Shown: positions 35,124 through 46,955, counted from the stretch's first letter. The stretch: 64,000 nucleotides of DNA from Kitasatospora sp. GAS204B (GCF_029892155.1 NZ_JARZAG010000009.1:218064-282063), one strand, 5' to 3'. Numbers and translations: made by a program. The notes: generated by a model from the letters alone, not told the origin.

Positions 35124-36512
35124 TCAGACCTTCGAGCTGGTGGCGGCCTTGCCTGCCGCCACCCACTGCTGCGGGGTCATCCGGCTGTTGACCAACTCGT
35201 TGGTGGCGTTCTGCAGCGCCAGGTCGTAGGCGGTCTGCAGGTCGCGGTAGGTGTAGTTGAAGGTGGCGGCACCCGCCGCGGTGACCGCCGCCGCCGAGGA
35301 CTTGGTGCCCGGCTTGAGCGGCACGCTGGGGTCGACCCCGTCCTTGAGCACGGTCAGCGAGTTGGCGGTCGAGGCGAACTTGCCGGAAGCCTCCTTGGTC
35401 AGCATGACCCGCAGGAACTCCAGGCCGCCCGCCTGGTTCCTGGCCTTCGTCGGCACGACGAACGGCTCGCCGGCGCCGGCCTGCACCGCGTTCTGCGGCA
35501 TCTTGGCGCCGGCCAGCACGGGGAACGGCAGGAAGGCCATGTCGAAGTCGGCCGGGGTGATCTTGATCATCTCGTTCTCGAGCCAGGAGCCGCACGGGAT
35601 GAAGGCGGCCTTGCCCTGGCACCAGGCGGTCTGCGACTCGGTGTGGGTCATGCCGTTGGTGCCGGGCAGCAGGTAGTCCTTCTGCATGATCTCGTAGAAG
35701 GCGCTGATCCCCGCGAGCACGGCCGGGTCGTCCCAGGCGGCCGGGTCCAGCGCGTCGATCCGGGCCACCAGGTCGGGGCCGCCCTGCTTGGCGATCATCC
35801 CCATGATCATGAAGTTGGCGTAGTACGGGTACTTGCCCTGGTGGCAGAAGGGGGCGATGCCGGCCTGCTTGATCGTGGCGCTGAGCGAGACGAAGTCGTC
35901 CCAGGTCTTGGGCGGGGTCCAACCCTTCTCCGTGAAGAGCTTGTTGGAGTACCAGAGGCCGTAGACGGTGTAGACGTAGTTGAGCGAGTACATCTTGCCG
36001 GCGATGGTGCCCTGGTCGATGGTGCCCGGCAGCAGCACGTCGCGGATCTTCTTGGACGGGTCGTCGCGGTAGGGCGCGTCGAGCAGCACGGTCAGGTCGG
36101 TCAGCTGGCCGGCCTTCTGCAGCACGTCGATCTTCATCTGCTGGGCGCCCGAGTCGTCGATGACGTCCGGCGGGTTGCCCGCGTTGAAGCGCGGCTGGAG
36201 CTTGCCGCTGATGTCCTGGGTGGCCAGCTGGCTGATCGTGGAGCCGGCGTAACTCCGCTTGTAGATGTCCTCGATGGGCTTGGCGTAGTCGGCGCCGTAG
36301 CCGCCGTCGAAGATCACGACGTCGAGCGGGTCGCTCGACTTCACCCCGAAAGGGTTGTCGGCGGAGCCGGTGGTCGGCGCGCTGCCGCCGCTACCGCTGC
36401 CGCCGGAGGCGGCACAGGCCGCGACCAGGGGGCCGCCGGCCGCCGCCATCACGGTCAGGGCGGCGGCGCGCTTGAAGATGTCGCGGCGGTTGTATTCGGT
36501 TGCAGAGCCCAT
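35124..36512 (-). CDS. ngcE: Extracellular sugar-binding lipoprotein, NgcE-type
   Basis: This 462-aa family 1 solute-binding protein has a signal sequence with a twin-arginine-like motif (R9-R10-DIFK) and a lipobox LVAAC with C33 as the lipidated residue. Segments NPFGVKSSDPLDVVIFDGGY, LQPRFNAGNPPDVIDDSGA and the FIPCGSWLENE region match NgcE, the N-acetylglucosamine/chitobiose-binding protein of streptomycetes, as I recall it. It delivers sugar to NgcFG. ATG 36512 has AGGGG upstream. I found no obvious DasR operator in the leader. The ligand could be a related sugar. Confidence 0.87.
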   Translation of the reverse strand: MGSATEYNRRDIFKRAAALTVMAAAGGPLVAACAASGGSGSGGSAPTTGSADNPFGVKSSDPLDVVIFDGGYGADYAKPIEDIYKRSYAGSTISQLATQDISGKLQPRFNAGNPPDVIDDSGAQQMKIDVLQKAGQLTDLTVLLDAPYRDDPSKKIRDVLLPGTIDQGTIAGKMYSLNYVYTVYGLWYSNKLFTEKGWTPPKTWDDFVSLSATIKQAGIAPFCHQGKYPYYANFMIMGMIAKQGGPDLVARIDALDPAAWDDPAVLAGISAFYEIMQKDYLLPGTNGMTHTESQTAWCQGKAAFIPCGSWLENEMIKITPADFDMAFLPFPVLAGAKMPQNAVQAGAGEPFVVPTKARNQAGGLEFLRVMLTKEASGKFASTANSLTVLKDGVDPSVPLKPGTKSSAAAVTAAGAATFNYTYRDLQTAYDLALQNATNELVNSRMTPQQWVAAGKAATSSKV

Positions 36513-36941
36513 GTGTGTGCTGACCCCTCGCTGTCAGGTGGTGCCACGATGCGGTGAACTCCGCTCCCGGGCAGGCTGGTTGCCGGGGCGGGTGACTGAG
36601 CAACGGCTCGACGGACGACCAGGCGAACAGCTCTGGTGGATCGTCAATTTGCCTGTCCCCCAAGCACTTTGGCTTTTCGTCAAGACCAAGGTGCTGGTCA
36701 GGACGGGGTTTTGTCGATGCGAAAAGGTATAGTCCTCTGTTCACTCGGCGGCAATAGTCTCCCCGTCGCAAGCGGTCCGGAGCACTCAAAGCGTTGCCGG
36801 CGGTGCAGCATGTGCAATGTTCAGGGAACCTGCATATTTGCCGGACTCCGCTCGGCTGCCGCCTCGGATGCCCTTTGCGTCGAGACCCTAGCGCGATCCT
36901 GATCACTTGGCCATAGAAATGAGCAGCTTCGAGCAGAAGTG

Positions 36942-36973
36942 GGCATGAAGGCATGAAGGCATGGGGGCATGCG
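36942..36973. repeat. 8-bp tandem repeat (GGCATGAA), four copies
   Basis: Units at 36942, 36950, 36958 and 36966 read GGCATGAA, GGCATGAA, GGCATGGG and GGCATGCG. Non-coding. Confidence 0.8.
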
Positions 36974-36981
36974 GTGATTGC

Positions 36982-37011
36982 GGGTCCGGGTCCGGGTCCG
37001 GGTCCGGGTCC
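36982..37011. repeat. 6-bp tandem repeat (GGGTCC), five copies
   Basis: Five perfect GGGTCC units run from 36982 to 37011, ending 4 bp before the stop of the mycothiol-dependent enzyme gene. This is a likely slippage hotspot. Confidence 0.9.
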
Positions 37012-37015
37012 GCGG

Positions 37016-37672
37016 TCAGTGCGCGGGCAGCCGCTCGGCCAGGGTGGCCACTCCAGGGCCGGTCAGCTCAGCCAGGCCCGCCCGGCGCCCGGCGATCACC
37101 ACCAGCAGGTCGAGCAGCGGGCCGCTGACCCCGTTGCCCTCAGCCGGCTCGCCGGCCGACCAGGCGGCGTCGGTCGCGGTCAGCTGAAGCCCGGCGATCC
37201 GCTTCTTGCCGCCGATCAGCAGGTTGGAGCCGCGGTAGAAGTCGGCGCAGCGGATCAGCGCCTCCTGGGGGTACTCGTGCGCGATGCCGAGCGGGCGCCG
37301 GATGTCCTCCGCGTGCACCACGGTCTCGCCCAGCCAGCTCTCCACCGGGCCCGGCGGGTGGTCGGTCGAGTCGATCTGCGCGGCGAAGGCGTTCACCGTG
37401 GTCGCCGGGCGGCCCCGGGTCAGCTCATGGATCTCGCGGTCGGTCATCACGTCGAACCGGAATCGGGCGCGGGCCAGCTTGGCGAAGAACGCCGGGGGCG
37501 TCATCCGGGCGGTCGCGGCCAGGTGCGCCAGGGTGTCACGGACCGTGCGTCCCGCACAGAGCGAGAAGACGACCCACTGCTCGGGGGTCAGCTGCTGCAC
37601 GTCGGCGAGCAGCGCGCGCCGCTCGGCGTGGATCAGCGCCCAGGTCTCGGAGGGATCGGATCGCGTCGCCAT
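37016..37672 (-). CDS. Mycothiol-dependent maleylpyruvate isomerase-like protein
   Basis: This 218-aa protein is of the DinB/MDMPI superfamily (TIGR03083-like). The helix TVRDTLAHLAATARM supplies a metal-ligand histidine, and ETVVHAEDIRRPLGIAHEY carries the second His/Glu set. Members are metal enzymes using the actinobacterial thiol mycothiol, including maleylpyruvate isomerase and mycothiol S-transferases. The substrate is unknown. ATG 37672 (MATRSDPSETWALIHAERR). It lies downstream of acnA but behind a strong terminator. Confidence 0.85.
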   Translation of the reverse strand: MATRSDPSETWALIHAERRALLADVQQLTPEQWVVFSLCAGRTVRDTLAHLAATARMTPPAFFAKLARARFRFDVMTDREIHELTRGRPATTVNAFAAQIDSTDHPPGPVESWLGETVVHAEDIRRPLGIAHEYPQEALIRCADFYRGSNLLIGGKKRIAGLQLTATDAAWSAGEPAEGNGVSGPLLDLLVVIAGRRAGLAELTGPGVATLAERLPAH

Positions 37673-37685
37673 GCTTCCGGAATAG

Positions 37686-37724
37686 CACGGGCCGCGCCCC
37701 TCCACAGGAGGAGCGCGGCCCGTG
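37686..37724 (-). terminator. Terminator of acnA
   Basis: CACGGGCCGCGC (37686-37697) pairs with GCGCGGCCCGTG (37713-37724). The stem continues with CTCC/GGAG around an ACA loop. It lies 33 nt after the acnA stop. Confidence 0.9.
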
Positions 37725-37756
37725 TGTCACCGGCTACTGTCAGCCGCTGTGCTCGA

Positions 37757-40402
<2,646 letters not shown>

Positions 40403-40495
40403 GACTGACTCCTTCTAGGTGCTTCGTGCGGCTACTAGGGCTCGGGTGGGGGCTCGAGTGGACCACACGCTGAAGCCCGGGATCGCCTCTCGGCA

Positions 40496-40550
40496 TTTAT
40501 CTTGACGTCAAGATAAACCCTAGCGCGGAGTTATCTCGATGTCGAGATAA
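40496..40550 (-). promoter_or_regulatory. acnA promoter with two palindromic operators
   Basis: On the minus strand TCGACA (forward 40540-40545) and TAGGGT (forward 40517-40522) form a -35/-10 pair with 17-nt spacing. A perfect 22-bp palindrome (40496-40517, core ATCTTGACGTCAAGAT) covers the start site. A near-perfect 20-bp one (40531-40550, core ATCTCGATGTCGAGAT) covers the -35. The centres are 34 bp apart. Both have the form of MarR/UrtR-family operators. In S. coelicolor, TamR of that family controls aconitase. Confidence 0.75.
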
Positions 40551-40730
40551 ACCATAGTGCATGGGCAGACGCAGAGTGACCTCAGGCAGCCTGCGGCGCG
40601 CCCGCCCGGCCGCCGCCGCGCTCCGGCCGCGTGCCGGCGGTGCTCCGGCGGTGCTCCGGCCGCATGCCGGCCGCGTGCCGGCGGTCGAGTACCGGCCCGG
40701 GTCGATGGATTCCGGCCGGTTCCGGGTCGC

Positions 40731-40736
40731 TAGCGT
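40731..40736 (+). promoter_or_regulatory. -10 box of a leaderless vapC transcript
   Basis: TAGCGT ends 6 nt before the ATG at 40743, the spacing expected when transcription starts at the start codon. No clear -35 is visible and no Shine-Dalgarno is present. Confidence 0.5.
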
Positions 40737-40742
40737 GGGGGC

Positions 40743-41153
40743 ATGATCGTCGTCGATGCCTCCGCACTCGTACTCGCACTGGCGGACCAGGGCGAGCGTG
40801 GAGTGGCGGCCCGGGCCGCGCTCGCGGCCGACCCGGAGTGGGCCGCGCCCGAACACCTGTTGATCGAGGTGATGCAGTCGCTCCGGGGCCGCTACCTCGC
40901 CAAGGAGAACACCGCCGAGCAGGTCGCGGCGGTGGCGGCCGAGCTGCCCCGGATCGCGTTCCGCAAGATGGAGCTGGCCCCATTGCTCGGCCGCGTCTGG
41001 GAGTTGAAGGACAATCTGACCCCCGACGACGCCGCCTACGTGGCGGTGGCCGAGCTGCTCGATGCGCCACTGGTCACCGCCGACCTGCGGCTCGCCCGGG
41101 CCAGCGGGCCACGGTGCGAGATCCGCGGGATCCACGGGGCCGCGAACCGCTGA
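40743..41153 (+). CDS. PIN-domain VapC-like ribonuclease, apparently without antitoxin
   Basis: This 136-aa protein has all the PIN acidic positions: D5 (MIVVDASALV), E41 (LLIEVMQSL), D94/D95 (LTPDDAAYVA) and D113 (VTADLRLA). It is predicted to cleave RNA with Mg2+. VapC toxins normally follow a vapB gene, yet no antitoxin frame is seen in the 340 bp upstream or in the downstream gap. It may be neutralised by an antitoxin elsewhere, have an unrecognised one, or have another role. It converges with argF. Confidence 0.82.
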   Translation: MIVVDASALVLALADQGERGVAARAALAADPEWAAPEHLLIEVMQSLRGRYLAKENTAEQVAAVAAELPRIAFRKMELAPLLGRVWELKDNLTPDDAAYVAVAELLDAPLVTADLRLARASGPRCEIRGIHGAANR

Positions 41154-41189
41154 GGCGGGGCCGCAGGGCAGCAGCGGCCCCGCCTCAGC
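41149..41189. terminator. Bidirectional terminator between vapC and argF
   Basis: Arms 41149-41164 and 41174-41189 (GCTGAGGCGGGGCCGC and its complement) form a perfect 16-bp stem with a 9-nt loop. The left arm includes the vapC stop codon. Confidence 0.88.
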
Positions 41190-41197
41190 GCCGCTGC

Positions 41198-41242
41198 GGG
41201 TGCGGGGGTGCGGGGTGCGGGGGTGCGGGGTGCGGGGTGCGG
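41198..41242 (+). repeat. G-run/TGC tandem repeat at the argF 3' end
   Basis: Six G-runs of 3-5 G separated by TGC (positions 41198-41237, with GG following) form a tandem (GGGG-TGC) array with G-quadruplex potential on the plus strand; the argF mRNA side is C-rich. It ends 1-2 bp before the argF stop. Confidence 0.8.
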
Positions 41243-41243
41243 C

Positions 41244-42245
41244 TCAGCTGCCGAGGGTGGCGACCAGCACGGCCTTGATCGAGTGCAACCGGTTCTCGGC
41301 CTGGTCGAAGACGATGGAGTGCGTCGACTCGAAGAGCTCGTCGGTGCACTCCAACTCGGCCATGCCGGTGGCCTCGAACAGCTGCCGGCCGAGCTTGGTG
41401 CCCAGGTCGTGGAACGCCGGCAGGCAGTGCAGGAACTTGACCCGCGGATTGCCGGTGGCCCGCACGGTGTCCATCGAGACCTGATAGGGCTTCAGCAGCT
41501 CGATCCGCTCGGCCCAGGCCTCCTTGGGCTCCCCCATCGACACCCAGACATCGGTGTAGAGGAAGTCGGCGTCGGCAACGCCCGCGGCAACCTCCTCGGT
41601 GAGGGTGATCCGGGCGCCGCTTGCGGCCGCGAGCTGTTCGGCGGCCTTGCGGACCTCCTCGGCCGGCCACAGTTGCTCAGGGGCGACGATCCGGATGTCC
41701 ATGCCGAGCAGCGCACCGGTGACCAGCAACGAGTTGCCCATGTTGGAGCGGGCATCGCCGAGGTAGGCGAGGGTCACCTCGGTCAGCGGCTTGCGGCAGT
41801 GCTCCTGGATGGTGAGCACGTCGGCCAGCATCTGGGTGGGGTGCCACTCATCGGTCAGCCCGTTCCAGACCGGCACCCCGGCGTGCGCCGCCAACTCCTC
41901 GATCAGTGCCTGGCCGTGCCCCCGGTACTGGATGCCGTCGAACATCCGGCCGAGCACCCGGGCGGTGTCCTTGACCGACTCCTTGTGACCGATCTGCGAA
42001 CCGGCCGGGTCCAGGTAGATGGCGTTGGCGCCCTGGTCGGCGGCGGCCACCTCGAAAGCGCAGCGGGTCCGGGTCGAGGTCTTCTCGAAGATCAGCGCGA
42101 TGTTCTTGCCGCGCAACCGGGGCTGCTCGGTACCCGCGTACTTGGCGGCCTTGAGCTGGGCGGCGAGGTCGATCAGGAAGTGGAACTCCTGAGCCGTGAA
42201 GTCGAGCTCCTTGAGGAAGTGCCGATTCCTGAGGTTCAAAGCCAT
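41244..42245 (-). CDS. argF: Ornithine carbamoyltransferase
   Basis: This 333-aa enzyme makes citrulline from ornithine and carbamoyl phosphate. It has the carbamoyl phosphate motif S57-T-R-T60 ([13 protein letters not shown]), [12 protein letters not shown], and the ornithine-site [10 protein letters not shown] near residue 270. Length is normal. ATG 42245. It stands alone, away from any visible argCJBDRGH cluster. The ARG box in its leader indicates ArgR repression. It could be a catabolic arcB-type enzyme, but no arcA or arcC is nearby. Confidence 0.95.
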   Translation of the reverse strand: MALNLRNRHFLKELDFTAQEFHFLIDLAAQLKAAKYAGTEQPRLRGKNIALIFEKTSTRTRCAFEVAAADQGANAIYLDPAGSQIGHKESVKDTARVLGRMFDGIQYRGHGQALIEELAAHAGVPVWNGLTDEWHPTQMLADVLTIQEHCRKPLTEVTLAYLGDARSNMGNSLLVTGALLGMDIRIVAPEQLWPAEEVRKAAEQLAAASGARITLTEEVAAGVADADFLYTDVWVSMGEPKEAWAERIELLKPYQVSMDTVRATGNPRVKFLHCLPAFHDLGTKLGRQLFEATGMAELECTDELFESTHSIVFDQAENRLHSIKAVLVATLGS

Positions 42246-42314
42246 GGCCGGGCTCCTGGGTGGGACGGGGACAGGGGACAACGAAGAGAGGCCAGGCAAT
42301 AGTATACGAGGACA

Positions 42315-42328
42315 TGAATTTCTATACA
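42315..42328 (-). promoter_or_regulatory. ARG box (ArgR operator) of argF
   Basis: TGAAT-TTCT-ATACA matches the ARG box TGAAT-N4-ATTCA at 9 of 10 conserved positions. It lies about 70 bp upstream of the argF ATG in a short AT-rich island of otherwise GC-rich DNA. Confidence 0.7.
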
Positions 42329-42471
42329 TCGGGCTGCCAGTGCCGGCCACCCTGGTCACTCCAGGGTGGCCGGGCGCGGTCACCCTGGAGTGACCGCACC
42401 GTCGCGCCGGACTGCCACCTGCCAGCCCGCCGGCTCCCCCGCCGGACAGTCCGCCGGCTCGCCGCCGGCCG

Positions 42472-45153
42472 CTACAGGCGCGGGTCCACCGGCTCCGACT
42501 CCAGCGCCAGCACGGCGAACACCGGCTCGTGCACCCGCCAGAGCGGCTCCCCGCCCGCCAGCCGGTCCAGTGCCTCCAGGCCCAGCGCGTACTCGCGCAG
42601 CGCGAGCGAGCGCTTGTGGCCGAGCGAACGCTGACGCAGCGCACCGAGGTGCTCGGTGTAGTCGGGGCCGTAGATCAACCGCAGGTACTCCCGGCCGCGG
42701 ACCTTCAGCCCCGGCTGCACCAGCCCACCGGGCCGCCCCTCCCCCGGTGCGCCCCGCACCAGCGAAGCGAGCGGCTTGACCACCATGCCCTCACCGCCGG
42801 CCTCGGTCAGCTCCTCCCACCAGGCGATGCCGGCGGCGATCGAGGCCTCGTCCTCGGTGTCGACCAGCAGACGCCCGGTGGCCCGCAGCAGGGGCTCCGG
42901 CTGCTGCTGCGCACCCGGCTCGACGCCCACCGCCGCGGCGTCCTTGACCCACTCCTCATCGGCCGCGACCAGGCGGTCGAGCCAGGCGAGGTGTTCGTCG
43001 TGCGGACGCACCGCGAGGTTGGCGCCCTCGGCGGCCAGCAGCTGGAACGGCGCCAGCCGGACCCCGTTCAGCCCCTCGGTGGGCCAGCAGTAGCGACGGT
43101 AGGCCGCACTGAACGCCTCGGCGTCGACCGCTCGGCGGCGGTGCCGTTCGGTCAGCTCGGTCAGGCCGTCGATCCCCCGGGCGGCCGCCTGCTCCAGCGC
43201 CGCGAGCACCTCGGGCAGCGCGGAGCGGGCCGCCGCCCCCACCGCCGCGTACTGACGGCGCAGCAGCTCCAGCGCCTTGAGCGACCAGGGCAGCAACTCG
43301 GCGTCCAGCAGCAGCCAGTCGGTGGCCAACTCGGCGAAGAGCCCGGCACGCTCGGCAGCGACCCGCACCCGTGTGAGCAGTGCCTCGGTCAGCTCCTGGT
43401 CACCGAGGAAGGCGCGCCCCGTCCTGGTCCAGATGGCGCCGGGACCGGCCAGGCCGAACCGCTGCTCCAGCGCCTGCGGATCACGCGCCACCAGCAGCAC
43501 GGCTCGCGAGCCCATGTGCTTCTCCTCGCAGATCACCTGCCGCACGCCGTCGGCGCGGTAGGCGAAGAAGGCCTCCTCGGGGTGCTCCAGGTAGCTCTCG
43601 CGCCGGGAGGTGGCGCTCGGGGCCATGGTCGGCGGCAGGTAGGCGAGCAGCCGCGGGTCGAGCGCGAAGCGGCTCATCACCTCCAGTGCGGCGGCCGCGT
43701 TCTCCTCGCGGACCGAGACCCGGCCGGCCAGCGAGGTCTCCACCACCCGGCGCCCGGCCACATCGGCGAGGTCCAACGGGCGGCCCTCCCTGGCACCCGG
43801 GGCATCGCTGATCATCGGACGCACCGGCGCGTACCACTCCCGCTCGGCCGGGACGCTGACCAGCTCGCGCTCCGGGTAGCGCAGCGCGGTCAGGCTGCCG
43901 CCGAAGACGCAGCCGGTGTCCAGGCAGATGGTGTTGTTGAGGAAGCTCGCCACCGGCACCGGCGTGTGGCCGTAGACCACCAGCGCCTTGCCCCGGTACT
44001 CCTCGGCCCACGGGTAGCGGACCGGCAGCCCGAACTCGTCGGTCTCGCCGGTGGTGTCCCCGTACAGGGCGTGCGAGCGCACCCGGCCGGAGTTGCGGCC
44101 GTGGTACCGCTCCGGCAGGCCGGCGTGGCAGACCACCAGGTCGCCGCCGTCCAGCAGGTAGTGGCTGACCAGGTCGCGCATGAAGGCCCGGACCTCGGTG
44201 CGGAACTCCTCCGGCTCGGCGGCCAGCTGGTCCAGCGACTCCCGCAGGCCGTGCGCGACGGTGACCTGACGGCCGCTCAGCGCGCGTCCCAGCTTGTTCT
44301 CGTGGTTGCCGGGCACGCAGAGCGCGTGCCCGGCCGCGACCATGCCCATCACCAGGCGCAGCACGCCCGGGGTGTCCGGGCCGCGGTCGACCAGGTCACC
44401 GACGAAGACCGCGGTGCGGCCCGCGGGGTGCGCGGCGTCCACCGGGCGGCCCTGGTCGTCACGGGTGAGCTGATAGCCGAGGCGGGTGAGCAGGGTCTCC
44501 AGCTCGGCCCGGCAGCCGTGGATGTCGCCGACGAGGTCGAACGGACCGGTGCGCTCGCGCAGGTCGTTCCAGCGCTTCTCCAGGACGATCTCGGCGGCCG
44601 CCACCTCGGCCACCCCGCGCAGGTGGTGGACCTTGCGGAAACCCTCACGCTCCAGGCCGTTCAGCGAGCGGCGCAGCTCGCGGTGCTGACGCGGGATCAC
44701 ATGCGCGCCGAACGCGCAATCGGGTCGGCTGCGGTTGCGCTCGGCGCAGACCCCCTGCGGGACGTCCAGCACGATCGCGATCGGCAGCACGTCGTGCGCC
44801 CGGGCGAGCGCGACCAGCTGCTTGCGCGCGGCGGGCTGCACATTGGTCGCGTCGACCACGGTGAGCCGCCCGGCCGCCAGTCGCTTGCCGACGATGTAGT
44901 GGAGCAGCTCGAAGGCGTCGGCGGAGGCCGACTGGTCGTTCTCGTCGTCCGAGATCAGGCCGCGGCAGTAGTCCGACGAGATCACCTGGGTGGGCGCGAA
45001 GTGCCGGCGGGCGAAGCTGGACTTGCCCGAGCCGCTGATGCCGACCAGCACCACGAGGGAGAGGTCGGTGACCGGCAGCCGCCGGGGCGCGGAAGCATCC
45101 GGCTCCGTCGGGGTGTGCGGGTCCGTCGGGGTGTGCGGTGTCTGGTCGGTCAT
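42472..45153 (-). CDS. pnkp: Pnkp: polynucleotide kinase-phosphatase with ligase-like domain (RNA repair)
   Basis: This 893-aa protein has three catalytic modules. An N-terminal 5'-OH kinase has P-loop GISGSGKS (38-45). A central calcineurin-like 2',3'-phosphatase has GDIHG (209-213), GDLVDRG (252-258) and GNHE (282-285). A C-terminal adenylyltransferase (ligase) has motif [12 protein letters not shown] near residue 545. With Hen1 it heals and seals RNA cut by ribotoxins: Pnkp fixes the ends, Hen1 methylates the 2'-OH at the break, then the RNA is ligated. ATG 45153 overlaps the hen1 stop (ATGA), so the two are coupled. Family length (~850-900 aa) is normal. Confidence 0.95.
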   Translation of the reverse strand: MTDQTPHTPTDPHTPTEPDASAPRRLPVTDLSLVVLVGISGSGKSSFARRHFAPTQVISSDYCRGLISDDENDQSASADAFELLHYIVGKRLAAGRLTVVDATNVQPAARKQLVALARAHDVLPIAIVLDVPQGVCAERNRSRPDCAFGAHVIPRQHRELRRSLNGLEREGFRKVHHLRGVAEVAAAEIVLEKRWNDLRERTGPFDLVGDIHGCRAELETLLTRLGYQLTRDDQGRPVDAAHPAGRTAVFVGDLVDRGPDTPGVLRLVMGMVAAGHALCVPGNHENKLGRALSGRQVTVAHGLRESLDQLAAEPEEFRTEVRAFMRDLVSHYLLDGGDLVVCHAGLPERYHGRNSGRVRSHALYGDTTGETDEFGLPVRYPWAEEYRGKALVVYGHTPVPVASFLNNTICLDTGCVFGGSLTALRYPERELVSVPAEREWYAPVRPMISDAPGAREGRPLDLADVAGRRVVETSLAGRVSVREENAAAALEVMSRFALDPRLLAYLPPTMAPSATSRRESYLEHPEEAFFAYRADGVRQVICEEKHMGSRAVLLVARDPQALEQRFGLAGPGAIWTRTGRAFLGDQELTEALLTRVRVAAERAGLFAELATDWLLLDAELLPWSLKALELLRRQYAAVGAAARSALPEVLAALEQAAARGIDGLTELTERHRRRAVDAEAFSAAYRRYCWPTEGLNGVRLAPFQLLAAEGANLAVRPHDEHLAWLDRLVAADEEWVKDAAAVGVEPGAQQQPEPLLRATGRLLVDTEDEASIAAGIAWWEELTEAGGEGMVVKPLASLVRGAPGEGRPGGLVQPGLKVRGREYLRLIYGPDYTEHLGALRQRSLGHKRSLALREYALGLEALDRLAGGEPLWRVHEPVFAVLALESEPVDPRL

Positions 45154-46808
45154 CGGGATGCACTCCTCTCGGGGGTGGCGCCGGCGGGTTCGACACCGCG
45201 GCGGAACAGGGCGAGCTGGGTGGGCGGGCCGACCTGCGGGTCGTCCTGGCCCACCGGGCGGAAGGCGACGGTGTACCCGTAGTTCGCCGCCACCAGCTCG
45301 GCCCAGGAGCGGAACTCGGCCCGGTCCCACTCGAAGCGGTGGTCGGCGTGCCGGTGGTGACCCGCCGGGAGGGTCTCCCACCGCACGTTGTACTCGACGT
45401 TGGGCGTGGTGACGATCACGGTCGCCGGGCGCGCGGCACCGAAGACCGCGTGCTCGAGCGCCGGGAGCCTGGGCAGGTCCAGATGCTCGATCACCTCGCA
45501 GAGCACCGCCGCGTCGTAGCCCTTGAGCCGGGCGTCGGTGTAGGTCAGCGCCCCCTGCACCAGCCGCACCCGAGCCGCCTGACGCTCCGACAGCCGCTCC
45601 AGCCTCAGCTTGCGGGCGGCCGCCGCCAGCGCGCTGGAGGAGACGTCGACGCCGAGGACCTCGGTGATCCGCTTCTCCTTGAGCAGCGCACCGACCAACT
45701 CCCCCTGGCCGCAGCCGAGGTCGAGCACCCGGACGGCGCCCACCTCGGCCAGCAGCCCGACGATCGCCTCACGGCGCTGCCGCGCGAGCGGGACTGGCTT
45801 GGCAGCATCGGCCTCCAGCGACTCGGGGTCCTGCGGCTCGGGATCCTGCGGTGGCTGCGGTACCTGTGCAGCTGCGGTTGCCTCGGTCGGTGCGATCGGT
45901 GGGATCGCTTCGGCGGTCTCCGGCAGCCCCGGCGTCCCGCTGTCCGGCTCCAGAGTGACGGCGTTGTCCAGCTCCTCGGCCTCGCTGTCATCGGCCTCGG
46001 CGAGCCGGGCCAGCTCCAGGCGGCGCAGCGCCTCGTTCGCCAGCGACCAGCGGCGGTGCAGGTAGCGGCGGGTGATCAGGGCCCGCTCGGGGTGGTTCGC
46101 GAGCCATCCCTCCCCCGCGTCGAGCAACTTGTCGACCTCGTCCGGCGCCACCCAGTAGTGCTTGGCACCGTCCAGCACCGGCAGCAGCACGTAGAGCTGC
46201 TGGAGCGCGTCGGACAGCAGCAGGGTGCCGGTGAGCTCCAGGCGCTGGTAACGCGAGTCGCCCCAGGCCGGAAAGGTCTCGTCCAGCGGGATCGCCGAGC
46301 TGGTGACCTCCCAGCCGAGCGGCTCGAAGAGCCGGTTGACCAGCGACGGCGCCTCCGACGCCGGGTCGGGCCGGCGACTCTCGCCGCCGCCCACGGCGAC
46401 CGCAGGCAGCCGCACGGTCAGCGTCCGCGCCTGCTCGGCCAGTCCCGGCCGCTGCTCGCAGACGCCCTTCATCGCCGTCCGGAACACCGTGCGCAGCGCC
46501 ACCGCGAGCAGTGAGGAGGCCGCGTACGGTCGGTCGTTGACGTACTGGGAGAGTGCGGCGGCGCCCGCGGTCGCGCTCGGGGAGCCGGACCGTCCCTTGC
46601 CCCGGCCACGCCGGACCAGCGAGATCGGGTCGACGTCGAGCAACAGCGCGGCTGTGCACCGCTGCTCGCTCGCCTCGGGATAGAAGACGTGGGCATCGCC
46701 GTGTGACGTGCTGAAGCGCTGTGCCTTCCCGGGGTGCTTGTGCAGCAGGTAGCCCAGGTCGGTGGCCGGGTGCTCGGCAGTTCCGGTGGTGGAGATCGAA
46801 ATGAACAC
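45150..46808 (-). CDS. hen1: Hen1: 3'-terminal RNA ribose 2'-O-methyltransferase
   Basis: The N-terminal domain of this 552-aa protein ([26 protein letters not shown]) activates Pnkp ligase in studied homologues. The C-terminal methyltransferase has SAM motif [14 protein letters not shown] and the metal site EVIEHLD with later H residues in [13 protein letters not shown]. It 2'-O-methylates the 3' end at the break so the repaired RNA resists recutting. Between them lies an acidic Pro-rich linker (about residues 266-339) that makes it longer than typical bacterial Hen1. GTG 46808; the frame is open further upstream only as antisense of dapD. Confidence 0.93.
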   Translation of the reverse strand: MFISISTTGTAEHPATDLGYLLHKHPGKAQRFSTSHGDAHVFYPEASEQRCTAALLLDVDPISLVRRGRGKGRSGSPSATAGAAALSQYVNDRPYAASSLLAVALRTVFRTAMKGVCEQRPGLAEQARTLTVRLPAVAVGGGESRRPDPASEAPSLVNRLFEPLGWEVTSSAIPLDETFPAWGDSRYQRLELTGTLLLSDALQQLYVLLPVLDGAKHYWVAPDEVDKLLDAGEGWLANHPERALITRRYLHRRWSLANEALRRLELARLAEADDSEAEELDNAVTLEPDSGTPGLPETAEAIPPIAPTEATAAAQVPQPPQDPEPQDPESLEADAAKPVPLARQRREAIVGLLAEVGAVRVLDLGCGQGELVGALLKEKRITEVLGVDVSSSALAAAARKLRLERLSERQAARVRLVQGALTYTDARLKGYDAAVLCEVIEHLDLPRLPALEHAVFGAARPATVIVTTPNVEYNVRWETLPAGHHRHADHRFEWDRAEFRSWAELVAANYGYTVAFRPVGQDDPQVGPPTQLALFRRGVEPAGATPERSASR

Positions 46809-46942
46809 CTGCTCGAGTATTCCGGTCGTCCGGTGCCCGAAGCACGTGGTTTTGTCGCGGCCGGGGCTGTCCGTGCGTGGCAGGCAGGTCGCCACACCTG
46901 TCCGCTGCATGGGCCGCTTCGGCAGGCCTGGCCGGAATTGGT

Positions 46943-46948
46943 TACCGT
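46943..46948 (+). promoter_or_regulatory. -10 box of a probably leaderless dapD transcript
   Basis: TACCGT ends 7 nt before the dapD GTG, in the 147-bp divergent gap with hen1. No good -35 is seen and no Shine-Dalgarno precedes the GTG. Confidence 0.45.
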
Positions 46949-46955
46949 GCACGAT

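Larger units (their letters stand above)
36513..37015. other. 503-bp intergenic region upstream of ngcE
   Basis: I see no gene here. It is AT-richer than its surroundings between about 36640 and 36900. It holds an imperfect 10-bp inverted repeat (36663-36672 AGCACTTTGG and 36686-36695 CCAAGGTGCT, one mismatch) that could be an operator in the ngcE promoter. On the minus strand there is a TATACC -10-like box (forward 36726-36731). Its left-hand end is made of two short tandem repeats. It should contain the ngcE promoter. Confidence 0.5.
40403..40742. other. Region between acnA and orphan vapC (340 bp)
   Basis: Apart from the acnA promoter this holds no visible gene. From about 40610 to 40690 it is a GC-rich, imperfectly repetitive stretch of GTGCCGGCGG- and GCTCCGGC-like units. 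No ribbon-helix-helix or AbrB-type antitoxin frame could be read upstream of vapC. Confidence 0.5.

Noticed and set aside
33065..36512. Biosynthetic gene cluster around the ABC transporter
   Set aside because: Neighbours are pepN and aconitase; no biosynthetic enzyme is present.
36600..36760. DasR operator upstream of ngcE
   Set aside because: A GACCA-N6-TGGTC inverted repeat at 36684-36699 has the half-sites in the opposite order to the DasR site.
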